A stretch of DNA of 64,000 bases from Planococcus citri (Eukaryota > Arthropoda > Insecta > Hemiptera > Pseudococcidae): contig NC_088681.1 of assembly GCF_950023065.1 (NCBI RefSeq), forward strand, positions 51,122,836 through 51,186,835. The letters are read 5' to 3'. How positions within the stretch are numbered: the first letter of the stretch is position 1; each line of letters starts with the position of its first letter. The position numbers were made by a program, and so were the translations under genes. Of the stretch, positions 22,801-31,902 are shown piece after piece. The notes under the pieces are model-generated. The model was not told where the DNA came from, did not search any database, and saw nothing but the letters and a program-made list of their open reading frames with translations.

Positions 22801-22957
22801 CGTCGAAGAAAAAACGATAACCGTTCGCTACGATTTTCGACACGGACAGAAGACTAAACGAAAGACTAGGTACATAATATACCTCGTTCAACCAATAGAC
22901 GTTTCCGTCATCGGCTAAAACTCTCAATCGACCAACTCCTTTTTCATCAAAGAGACC
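19856..22957 (-). CDS. pol: Copia pol: protease remainder, integrase, reverse transcriptase, RNase H
   Basis: Open for 1034 codons from just after a stop at 22958-22960. It has no ATG near its start, since the upstream part lies in gag. Order: protease C-terminal/pre-integrase region (NEVYYVPSLSFSLLSVSKI); zinc-binding WHRRLAH...CQICC; integrase core with Asp in HIDVMGP, Asp in RCDNASEF and Glu in QHNGTIERF; reverse transcriptase with KARLVLGGF, QLDVSTAFLNGD, SLYGLKTSPKSWN and YVDDFLITG; RNase H with NSDFAGD, SSCEAGYVAL, YCDSNAAIA and LADILTKA. All these catalytic residues appear present. The protein copies the element RNA into DNA and inserts it in the host genome. Expression would need fusion to gag, from which it is separated by a -1 frame step. 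Confidence 0.95.
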   Translation of the reverse strand, partial: GLFDEKGVGRLRVLADDGNVYWLNEVYYVPSLSFSLLSVSKIVANGYRFFFDEDPRLVDPAGNIVSRLVLNDNGLYTIQFMINIPPLLYSCSNYSSALISDDTSDSTTIGNGSGSVNSNVSSVGIGNTSTSSNSDVNLKNKNQNFNVSKVNKLKGEGDIWHRRLAHTSKTVLDKIPELRGCDCPPFNQCQICCKAKQKKHTYDSSRYRYPNPLDLVHIDVMGPITEGLEGERYLIGFVDDCTRWGVTFGMRSKAEVGTHLKKYVNISETLWNTKVKRTRCDNASEFIGGTFKEFVDEKGISMQNSEPYEKQHNGTIERFFRTIQEKMRALLYEGGLTNKFWLYAAYTANYVYNRLPHSALNDLSLYKLWNRRKPDLSRVRLFGSVARVLVPPEKRKKTDEKLIDMVLLGFTETGYVLYDVIRNKFTNSSCVEVDETRKIHDVINDHLLKTLVSVSVNDVNIVPTVTPVCNADPAPGCSNWINPDELSEAERSGDNLVDRSLIDASSSDERSDDFACFALAGVDDLTYEEALNGPEAKYWRVAIDEELKAMEIKDVWYSASEKSVNKENYSKVDSKWVLKKKINSNGGVKFKARLVLGGFKDNHFYELDEIYAPTPNQPIIRSMLNLAVVNKWQLRQLDVSTAFLNGDINRGIIFNPPKGTNEEKGVVYILKRSLYGLKTSPKSWNVKLNEYLLSLGFVRSKVDPCVYFDTENPLRCVFVVYVDDFLITGCDDRLIEWLVKRLNERFGIRDLEQCKKFIGMEIERSENKLVVHQNTYINQLVNDYGLVNSNSISTPIEPNLKITNLKLDKSFETKVRGLLGSLSYIARGTRPDIAYSVNFLSRYQHLANKELFEYAKRILRYLRSTLNVRLTYVVPDKVDKYSVRVFVNSDFAGDCLDRKSTSGIFVLHYGNVIDWVVKKQNCVSLSSCEAGYVALSSSGKEVLAWRNLFLELNVRIDTVPIYCDSNAAIAVANTVESKRTRHIDVCYHHVRDLVTKKIIYLQKVSSTDQLADILTKATTRTVFDRLCETLYNA

Positions 22958-24789
22958 TCACAATGAGCGGACTGTAAACTTTCATTTACTTTCCTCTCAC
23001 CGTGTAGGACTCCAGGATGTTTCAGAAAATGCGACGTCGCACCGCTATCGACGACAAACGTGATAAAATCGACGCCGTCGTCGTCATTCGTTTCGACATA
23101 CACATTTTCTTCACCGAGATTCAATGCTGTCGAGTCGCCTAAAAAATAATTCGACCCGATATTAACGTTAGGTGACGTACCGAAGTTGGATATCGCGACA
23201 CTGTCTCCAAAATTACTACGACCGACTCGATTTTTAACGAAATCATCTACGATATCACTCCTACGACAATCATCTAACGAAAAATTTCTCTTTTTTTCAG
23301 AAAACGACGAAGAAAGACCTAACGCTAGAGACGGCCGAGGCCCCGACGAACCGGACGAACCAGACGAACCAGATGCACCATTAGACGAACCACCGTTACC
23401 GCCATTACGCGACGAATCACCGTTTTGAGGGCAGTTTCGACCGATATGCCCTGTCTGATTGCAACGATAGCAAACTATAGAACCGGGAGGGTTGGTATCG
23501 TTCCTATAATTCCCTCCGGCGGACCTGCAACTCTTGGCCATATGGCCACGCTTGTGACACTTATAGCAGGTACGATCTTTGGCCTGTACGTAGCCACCAC
23601 TACCGTTTCGATCACCGTTATTATTACCGTTCGACGAATTACCGGACGAGTTTGAATTACTATTACGATTACGTGATTTATTACGATTATTATTACGCTT
23701 TTTAACATTACCGGACTGATTATCGGCGGCGGCCATTGCTGATCCCGAATTTGCCGAACCTTTCGAAGTTGAAGGAGTCTTCGAAGCGTCTTCGATACTC
23801 AAAAGTAACGATGAAATTACTTTTGGATTGGGATCTCCAGCTGTAACGTGAACTAATCCTCGGGCGGTCATACGCACTGACTCATACCTAGGGGAATTCC
23901 CCAAGGCATTGATCAGATACGTATAAACCTCCGTAGCGGCCAACTTCACATCGAGACTTTCCATATCGTTGACCAACGTATAAAATGCTTCGAGGAACTC
24001 CTTCGGACTTTTATACATATCGATTACAATCTTCGAAATTCTGGTTCGGCAATCGATGATTGCAGCCTGGTTTTCTGCTTGGTACAAAGAGTTGAGTTCG
24101 GTCCAGAATACGTATGGATCCTCTGTCTCTTTGACCAAACGGAATACGTTCTCAGCTACGTGCCTAATTAAAATTTCGAGTGCTTTCGCTTTTTTACGCG
24201 GCGATAACGTATTTACTTGTAAGATCGCGGTTTGAAGCCCTTTCGCCGAGAGAATAACTTTGATTTTTCTCTTCCAGGACACGAAGCCTGTACCTCTGAA
24301 GACCATCGATTCCAACACGCGCGCGTCACCGGCTCCAAACATACTTTCACCGTCGGATGAATCACTACTCGAATCGGATTCTACAACTACGTCGGACTCG
24401 TCGTCGCTACTTTCACTATCGTCGCTCGGATCGTCGTCGTCGGATGGACCAGGAGGTGGAGGAGGCGGAGGATCAGACGGATCACCTGATGGAGGAGGAT
24501 TTACAGGAATCGCCGAATCGTCAGCAATACCAGGAGGAATCTGCGAATCGCCGGAACCAGCAGAACTAGGACCAGCTACACTGTCTGAATCGCCTACGGA
24601 CTCAGATAAGTATTTTAACGTTACGTTACTTTTACCTTTCGACCTAGGTATACTTTGTTGTGATTCTTCTTTTTCAGAAAAACCACGAAACTCAGCACTC
24701 GATTTACGCTTGGCAGAACTATTGCCACTTTCGTCGTCGTCGTTGTTAACTACTTTGCCTGACCGAAGATAAGACAGGACCGTCGACAT
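22924..24789 (-). CDS. gag: Copia gag with N-terminal half of the protease
   Basis: The frame begins at an ATG (MSTVLSYLRSG) and runs 621 codons. Residues ~80-150 are a low-complexity Pro/Asp/Ser region. ~150-330 is a copia-type capsid region (FRGTGFVSWKRKIKVIL, YVFWTELNSLYQ, LINALGNSPRYE). An Asn/Ser/Arg-rich linker leads to two CCHC zinc knuckles at 408-421 (CYKCHKRGHMAKSC) and 440-453 (CYRCNQTGHIGRNC), which bind RNA. The protease active site DSGAT begins at D581. The frame ends inside the protease, 34 nt into the pol frame. The split of a catalytic domain points to a frame lesion or programmed shift, not a natural protein end. Confidence 0.93.
   Translation of the reverse strand: MSTVLSYLRSGKVVNNDDDESGNSSAKRKSSAEFRGFSEKEESQQSIPRSKGKSNVTLKYLSESVGDSDSVAGPSSAGSGDSQIPPGIADDSAIPVNPPPSGDPSDPPPPPPPGPSDDDDPSDDSESSDDESDVVVESDSSSDSSDGESMFGAGDARVLESMVFRGTGFVSWKRKIKVILSAKGLQTAILQVNTLSPRKKAKALEILIRHVAENVFRLVKETEDPYVFWTELNSLYQAENQAAIIDCRTRISKIVIDMYKSPKEFLEAFYTLVNDMESLDVKLAATEVYTYLINALGNSPRYESVRMTARGLVHVTAGDPNPKVISSLLLSIEDASKTPSTSKGSANSGSAMAAADNQSGNVKKRNNNRNKSRNRNSNSNSSGNSSNGNNNGDRNGSGGYVQAKDRTCYKCHKRGHMAKSCRSAGGNYRNDTNPPGSIVCYRCNQTGHIGRNCPQNGDSSRNGGNGGSSNGASGSSGSSGSSGPRPSLALGLSSSFSEKKRNFSLDDCRRSDIVDDFVKNRVGRSNFGDSVAISNFGTSPNVNIGSNYFLGDSTALNLGEENVYVETNDDDGVDFITFVVDSGATSHFLKHPGVLHGERKVNESLQSAHCEVSLMKKELVD
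22940..22944 (-). other. Five-base A-run (minus strand) at the gag/pol frame step
   Basis: This run lies in the only 34-nt window where both frames are open (22924-22957). A one-base loss here, or -1 slippage on AAA-AAG, would account for the change of frame. Confidence 0.6.
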
Positions 24790-24848
24790 TTACTACTCGT
24801 CGAACCAAATACGCTGCAGCTACACAAGCCAGAAAAACCGACGTCGAA

Positions 24849-24882
24849 CCAATCCACACAGGATACAATCCACACAGGATAC
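24849..24882 (-). repeat. 17-bp direct repeat in the copia leader
   Basis: AATCCACACAGGATACA occurs twice head to tail in the untranslated leader between the primer site and the gag start. Its function is unknown; it could be part of the packaging or dimerisation leader, or a simple duplication. Confidence 0.5.
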
Positions 24883-24920
24883 AAAATCGTCGAATTACGA
24901 AACAGAGCTTTCTCGAACTA

Positions 24921-24935
24921 CGCTCTACGCTACCA
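24921..24935 (-). other. Primer-binding site (TGGTAGCGTAGAGCG)
   Basis: It starts with TGG immediately after the 5' LTR in element orientation, as expected for pairing with a tRNA 3' CCA end. The first seven bases match the complement of an initiator-Met tRNA end (TGGTAGC), but the match fails after that, so the tRNA is not assigned. Confidence 0.55.
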
Positions 24936-25392
24936 TGTACGATATTTCCTTCGATACTGGAAAATATCTGACTCAAACTTAACGTCAACTAATGACTCAA
25001 ACAAAAACTAAACATCTTTCGACGAAATTAAAAATAAAAGAATTTTATTTTTAAATACAAGTCGTTGACCCGAAGGTAACAACAACAAAACTTTACAGAG
25101 CTTAAAGCTCAACGATATAACTTTACAGTATGATGATTAACAGAATAATAACGCGTCGGATATACGTACACAACGATTTCACTTATAACTTACTTAAATA
25201 AACGATAGCCAACAGTTTACGCGATTTTACGAAAGAGGATAAAATTCACATAACTCGTAACCAACAATATCTCATTACGCTCTAACAGAATTTTATACTC
25301 TCAAAAACGAAATACAATTTTTATTTTAATTAAATAAAAAGTTATCGATTAATATCGTTACCGTTAACGTTACGAGACCAATTTTGCCAACA
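24936..25392 (-). repeat. 5' LTR of the copia element
   Basis: 457 bp, TG...CA ends, 454 of 457 positions identical to 19242-19698. It contains A/T-rich stretches with AATAAA in element sense, suitable for the R/polyadenylation region. Confidence 0.95.
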
Positions 25393-25397
25393 AGAAA
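25393..25397. repeat. 5-bp target site duplication (AGAAA), right
   Basis: Matches 19237-19241. Confidence 0.9.
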
Positions 25398-26124
25398 TCA
25401 CCTACTAGACAACATGGTTGATGGAAATTGAAATCACAAGAAAATTCCTTCTAAAATCCTCAGACCCAGAAAATTCATATTGAAAAACGAATCAAAAATA
25501 AAATTGGTGAAAAAAATCACCGAAAATATTACCAGAAAAAAGGAGTTCAAAAATCGCTAGGAAATTAGTGTTCTGAAAGAAATATTCTAAAAATAGTGAC
25601 AATTGACAATCACTATAAAATTGGCGAGAAAATCAATAAAACTTCCAAATTGTCAGAAAATTGTTGCAGGAAATGATTAGACAAGATATCACCAGGAAGT
25701 TTTATATGAAAATCTCTGAAACATTATTAAGTATCTGAAAACTGAAAAATTACTTGGAGAGTCAGTCGAAAAAAAAAACACCAGAAAAATGGGAGTAAAG
25801 TCTCCTATCCAAGAAATATTCCGTGCCCCACGTTGAGCGCCAAAAATGTAGAGGTAGAATATATTAATGGGGATACTTTCGGACAAATACTACTTAGCCT
25901 CCTGTTATTTGTCCTGAACTTTCATTAAGTATTCATACTTCACTCTTACATGGACCCTTGGTGTATCAAGTCAAAGGACCGTTTTCAGTCAAGTTGGCTT
26001 GAGTGGCCTGAGCTCTATTCTGAGATTTTCTACAGCCATACCTAGTTCTGGTTAAATGTGTCTGTGTGGATGAGAATGTTCTAACCAAATTTGATCTGAT
26101 CATCTAGACCAGGTTTTTTTTCAG
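25398..26124. other. Noncoding DNA, continuation of the degenerate A-rich tract
   Basis: 25398-25800 continues the CCAGAAAA/TCACTAG phrase repeats seen left of the copia insertion. 25800-26124 is unique-looking. No genes were recognised. Confidence 0.45.
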
Positions 26125-26515
26125 CCCTTTGACTTGTCTGTCTGGCTTTTCAAGGCCATTTGGATGTCTTACCTTTCAAGGTCATTGATCCATATGGCCT
26201 ATCGAGGTCACTGACCTATCCGTCTAGCATCTCGAAGTTGTCTGTCTGGCCTATTCAGGTCATTGACCCGTAAGTATAGCTTCCCAATGTCATCTATCTT
26301 ATTGTCTGGCTTCTCAAGGTCATTGACTCGCCTGTTTGAAATCCCAAAGTTACTGACCTGTCAGTACGACTTGCCAAGGTCATGTCTGTCTGTCTGGCTG
26401 GTTTCTTAAGATCATTAATCAATGTGTCTGGGCTTTTAACGTCATTGACCTATTTTTCTGGCATTTTGAGGTTGTCTGCGTGCCTGTCTGGCTTCTCAAG
26501 GTCATTGACCCATAT
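26125..26515. repeat. Degenerate minisatellite, ~36-40 bp unit
   Basis: About ten diverged copies of a phrase like CTGTCTGGCTTCTCAAGG followed by TCATTGACC. The best copies are near 26301 and 26484. Units vary in length and carry indels, which indicates an old array. Confidence 0.7.
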
Positions 26516-29500
26516 TGCCAAAAACTTCACCAATTGATTCAAGTGATCAAAAGTAGGGTATAGGTAAGTAGATGCTTGCCTGTAAAGTAAATTCCAGCTT
26601 TGCATCTCAAATTGACCAAATATTATTTTTTTCACATAAAATGAGTAAAATTATAAATTTTTTATCATCAATTGGACGAAGCACGAACATAGCAAGACGA
26701 TGCAACTTGAGTAAATTTCACTATTTACCTACAGCTCCGCTCCTTCAGTAGATATTGAATTTAGACAACATTTTTATCATAACTTATTCCACATAACTTT
26801 TCTTCTTTTGCAGAACAGTTTTTATGAAAATGTTTGCTCATCTTTCGCATTTCACGAGGTAACTACGACGTGCACAAATATGTATTACTTTGCATAATTG
26901 AATAAATAACCTTCTCTCGTCAAATTTCTCTGTTGGAATTCTTTTTTCGAGTTGAAATGGGGACAGGAGAGACAGGAGAGATGTAAAAAATGAAGACATT
27001 CAAGTTTTAGCATCAAAGCCACATAATCGCGAAAAATCAAACAGCTGAAAATAGCACTGTGAAATATTCAAGCAGGGTGCACGGTGCAGTATTCCCCTTC
27101 AAAAATGTGTGCAAAATGCAGATCCTCAGCATCAGCATCCCAACAGATTTCTATAATCCGGAGATGGGTTCATAAAACGTGAAAATCTCCTTCACCTAAA
27201 ATAGTCATCGTTTAAATCGCATTAAACCTTATCCTTCTACTGCTCGAACTCCTCCATAAAATTCAAGCTCAACGTATTAGCTCGCTATAGCTATAAATAT
27301 TACATACTCAGGTACATTTCTAATACGACGTCGAGTGTAGAAAATCCACCACACGTTGACCATAATATTATAAAATGTACCTTACTGGTGTTTCTCTTTT
27401 TATGTACCTATGTGTACGTTCGTCGTAAAAACTCCAAACACGCAAAACAATTCCCTCATCTGGTCGGCGAAAAAACAGGTGATTAATCATTTCAGTCGAG
27501 TAGGTATCGATTCGCGGTATATTACGAGTAAGGAATGTGGTATGTTGTGTGTGGAGCCACACGAGCTTAGAAAATTGACCAAACTCAGCCATGTATGGTG
27601 CAGTATATGCTAGAGAGCTAGGTAGATACCAGTGAAGCGAAAATTCTGTCTTTTCGTTTTTAATGTTTCAACGAACTTTGTGTTAAATGTACGATAGGGT
27701 TGCTAAAAAGTTTACAAACTATATTTCAAAGTAAATGCCAACACGCCGCCTTCTCGTTCGGGTCCAAGTTCTTACACGTCTGTAAATTCGCCTCCTCGGT
27801 TGTCGTTACAAAAACACTGGGTATGTGGTGAATTTTTAAACCGTGTGGCTATTTTTTCGTCTACATTCGGAACACACGAAAGTGTCCAAAATGTAAACAC
27901 GAATGAAGAATTCAATTTAAGCCTATCTTCGAACCCTGCTTTTTTCATTTTGTTTTCTTATTATAAGTATGAATGAAAACAAATGGCACGAGTCGTACCT
28001 ACAGTGTGACGTTATGAACACGTGAAAATTTGAGCTACTCTGAAAAATAGAACTTTATTTTTTCAAATTCATTCTCTTTCGCATACACAAAGTAAAGGTA
28101 ATGCATACCTAGTTGATAATACAGAGATTTGCCAGCACCATTTTTTTAAACATCCTTTTCGCGTTATCCGTTCAAATTTTTACGTCCATGTCCGCAGCTC
28201 GTGTCAAATTGTTTATGGGGAGATTATTCGTGTCATTTTTAGTGTTTATTTTATTTCATAGTTTACGATGGCCTGGCCATGTAATATCTAAACGTAATCC
28301 GATTATTGTGATGTGATTTCATTCTCGTATACGAGTCTGCTACCGTTTTACTCGCGTCGAGTGTTTTATTGTAAAATCTAGAAACGTGTTTACCGCAATA
28401 TTTAGGAGGGCAATGTCGATGTTTTTCCGACCAAGCACACATAAGTACTTCTATTTCAACGACGACTTTGTTCGTTTTATCTCATCCCAATACTTACTTG
28501 AAATGCTGATAACGTAAAAACGATATATTCGAATTAAAGAAAAAAAAAAGTTAAGCACGTTGTTCAAAACGTACGACCGACGTAGGTAGGTACTTAAATA
28601 AAAATGTAAATTAATTTGTCAAACACGATTTGGAATATATCGAACATGTATTTTTTTCTACGTTGGAGTCGAAATGCCTCGTTCAAAAGTACAACTTTCG
28701 AACCTCTCTTGATTTAATAACGATGAAATTTATTTTCATCGTGAATGTGTTGGTATTTCAGAGGCAAAGTAGAGTTCAGCTCAAATGAAAAAAATCAAAA
28801 TCAATTTTTTTTTTGCAAATTGAATAAAAATTTGCAAAACGTCTCCATTGAACTGAGAAAAATTTAAAGCATGATGGGAAAATATACTAAATAGTAGGCA
28901 ATATGAAAGAATTTCAATAACAAGGGACGAAAATTTATTCGAAATTATTTACCTAGATTCCAATGTCTAAAAAAAAGCACACCATGGTGAATGAAATTCT
29001 TACATGCAAAAAAAAATCGTCGAATTTTTCCAAGAGGAACATAAAAAACCCTAAAGAATTTTATTTTATGATTTGAGAACCTTTAATATTGCCTGATTTT
29101 TAGTAGAATAATTTTTCTAGCACATTTCATTAAAATTGGGAAACTTTTTTTTTATGCAAGGGGACTTTTAAAACTGGCACTCTTGTAAGAGCATGTCTCA
29201 AGAGCTCAAGACCCTCTTAGGTGACAAAGTTAATTTTTCAATTTTTTCTCAAATTGCTGAAAATTCCAAAAATTTAAAAGCTGTTGCCATAGATATTTTA
29301 AACCTTTAAATAATTTTTTGTTCAAGTGAAACAAAAAAGTAAATCATTACCCACTATATCGTAACCTTTCAACTTGAAAACAACCATTTTTGGGTCATTC
29401 TGGAGCTTCGAAAATTTTTTCATTTTTTCAGCAACAAATTTACAAATATATACATAATGGAAAGGTAAAAAATAAAGTAATTTCATGATGAATCAATTCG

Positions 29501-31380
29501 GCCATAAAATAAATGTAATTTTCGAAGTAATGTCTTTCAATTTCGCTTTAACTTTTTTTTTACGAGATTTACCTCTCCTCCCCCCTCCCAACAACTGAAA
29601 AAACGCCATTGATTTGTCCCAAGGCCCCTCAAGTGAAGAATGGAAGGGCCTCCATGCATTATTTTTGTAATATCTCATGTTAGGTATTCAACTTTAGGAG
29701 AATGGGGTATACTTATCTTGACATCTAGTTATTTAGGTACCTCAATAGTAATTTCACCAATGAAAAGTGCGTTAAAATCTGATTCAGATAGCTGAAGCAT
29801 TCATCAAAGTTTTCAATAGGTAGGGAGTTGAAAGTTGAAATTTCGAAATGAAAGTTCAATTTTAAAAATGACGTTGTAGAAGCCGGGGGATAATTTTAAA
29901 TTTTTCAAAAATTATCATAGACGTAAATTTTGATATTGTGTTTTTGGAATATCCTGTTTTCAAGATGGAGACTCTCATAAGGAGGGCAGCTACCTCCTCG
30001 TCCACTCATTTAAGTCAAAATTCAAAAAAACGAAATGGGAAGTGCGATCTGCAAGGGGCTAATCAACATGTTCAGTTTGATACAAGCTTCATGAATTGAG
30101 TAGATCGGGTATTAGGTAGGTACTTAATGATCAATTTCATTGATATAATGAATCTTAAGTAGTAAACTTACTAATCGTCGTGTCCTCTTACTCTTATGAG
30201 GTTGAAATTTGTACTCACCTGAAACAAAAAAAATCAATTGTTGATTAGTGGCTTGAAAATTATCTCATCGTGTGAATGATTTGAAAAACAATTTCTAAAA
30301 TTAGATGAGTTTTCTCATGAGGTTCATTTTTTTAAAAAAAACTTTTAAGCATAGATATTAATTAATAACTTGAGTTATTTTTGGTTGTCCTGAAAATTAG
30401 ATCAATGTCAATACCTACCATTTATTTTTTACTTTTTTAATTTTTAAATCATATTAATTCCTAACAAAAAAAAAAAAAATATGTTGAGACCACAAACGAG
30501 ACAAAAACGACCTGGAAGAATGTTCAAAAATTCACTGTGTATAGAATAATTTCAGGAGGTGAAATTTGTTTTACAATTTTTGGAGAATTTTCAAAAAATT
30601 TGCATTTAAATTAAAACTTGATGAAATCGTGCTAAAAACAAGTCCCAAATGAGATTCAGTAGGTATTAGGTACATAAATTTGATTTGTAGGTATTGGTTT
30701 TTCGAACTTTTCAAATCATGGCAGATGCAAAAGTTTAAAATTCATTCCTGTTCGTTCAAATCCATAATTTCGATGGTACATATTTTTTTGAGAATTTAAT
30801 GACGCACAAATCTGCTAAAAGCTTAATCGAAATTACTCGTAATTACCATAGGTATAATTCAGTTTATAATCGAAATGAAGTTCAAGCTATTTAGCTTTTT
30901 ACCTCAATTTTATTAAATTTCACGAGCCTTTGATAATTCAAAAGTAGGTACCTTACCTACCTAGCTACTGAAATTTAGAGTCTAAAATTTCCCCTGGTAG
31001 TGTATTTTAGACTTTTTTTAAAATCAAATTTTTTGCTCGTAGAAAGTTTCATTTTGAAAAGTCAAAGAACGAAATTCAGCATCTCAAATTTTGCCAGCTA
31101 ACTATTTTCAGATTCTTTTTTTTTCAATTTTATAAAATTTAATGCACGTTAGAAGAGCCCCAAATTTTTTTGAAAATTTAGCAAAAATTGAAGATTGAAA
31201 TTCAGCATCTAAAATTTCTCCTGGTATAGCGTATTTTCAGATCCTTTTTAAAATTGTTTATCAAATTTTCTACTGGTAGAAAGTCTTCGTTTGAATTTTT
31301 AAAAATTTAGAAGAAAAAAAACGAAGAATAAAACTCAGCATTTTGAAATTTTGTCATATTTTCATACACTACCTACGACT
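26516..31380. other. Noncoding DNA
   Basis: 26600-28700 is mostly unique, with CpG-containing stretches and no credible exon; 28700-31380 is A/T-rich with poly-A and poly-T runs. Open frames here are short, Phe/Lys/Ile-rich and unsupported. It could be intron or intergenic. Confidence 0.45.
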
Positions 31381-31902
31381 GTGACGCGGTGAGCGATACC
31401 ATACCATATGTCGGAAAACTTTTTTTTGAGATAATCGCGTTTTCATGGAAAAAGTCAGAAAATATCAAAAAATTTTTTTTGTCGATTCATATACTATGAA
31501 GCCTATACTTTGGAATGGGTGTACCCACCGATCTCAAACACGTCGTTTTAGTGGTGAAAAACCGGTTTTACAAAAGTGCTTTTCATAAAAAAATGTCAAA
31601 AAAAAAAAAAAAATATTATGATGTAAAACCATTAAGTAAAAGATGAAGAAAATCAAAAAAAAAAAAAAAAAATTTAAAAATGTTACAAAAATAACCCAAA
31701 CTTTCAAACACGTTTTTCTCAGAATTTTGGTTTTTGAATTTCAAAAAATACGCAACTTTAAAATTTTGAAAATTTGTCAGATTTTAATATTTTGAAAATC
31801 TGTTTGCACCATTGAAAAGAGGAAGAAAAACACTACCAGAAACCACAATAAAACGAAAAAAATTTTTGCCGACATATGGTATGGTATCGCTCACCGCGTC
31901 AC
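31381..31902. mobile_element. MITE-like element with 34-bp perfect terminal inverted repeats
   Basis: Both ends read inward as GTGACGCGGTGAGCGATACC and continue identically for 34 bases before a mismatch. The interior (~450 bp) is A/T-rich with poly-A stretches at ~31600 and ~31660 and no open frame. The GC-rich ends stand out sharply. The flanks CGACT and CGATT may be a decayed 5-bp target duplication, but this is uncertain. Confidence 0.8.

Larger units (their letters stand above)
19242..25392 (-). mobile_element. Full-length Ty1/copia LTR retrotransposon
   Basis: 6151 bp with two 457-bp LTRs, a 5-bp target duplication, gag-protease and integrase-reverse transcriptase-RNase H in copia order, all on the minus strand. 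The LTRs differ at three positions (about 0.7%), which indicates a recent insertion. The only visible coding lesion is one frameshift in the protease at 22940-22944. Ty1/copia assignment rests on integrase preceding reverse transcriptase and on the YVDD and SLYGLKTSPKSWN motifs. Confidence 0.97.

Noticed and set aside
24260..24772. 170-codon plus-strand frame opposite gag
   Set aside because: It is antisense of the gag Ser/Asp/Pro-rich region and is explained by codon bias there.
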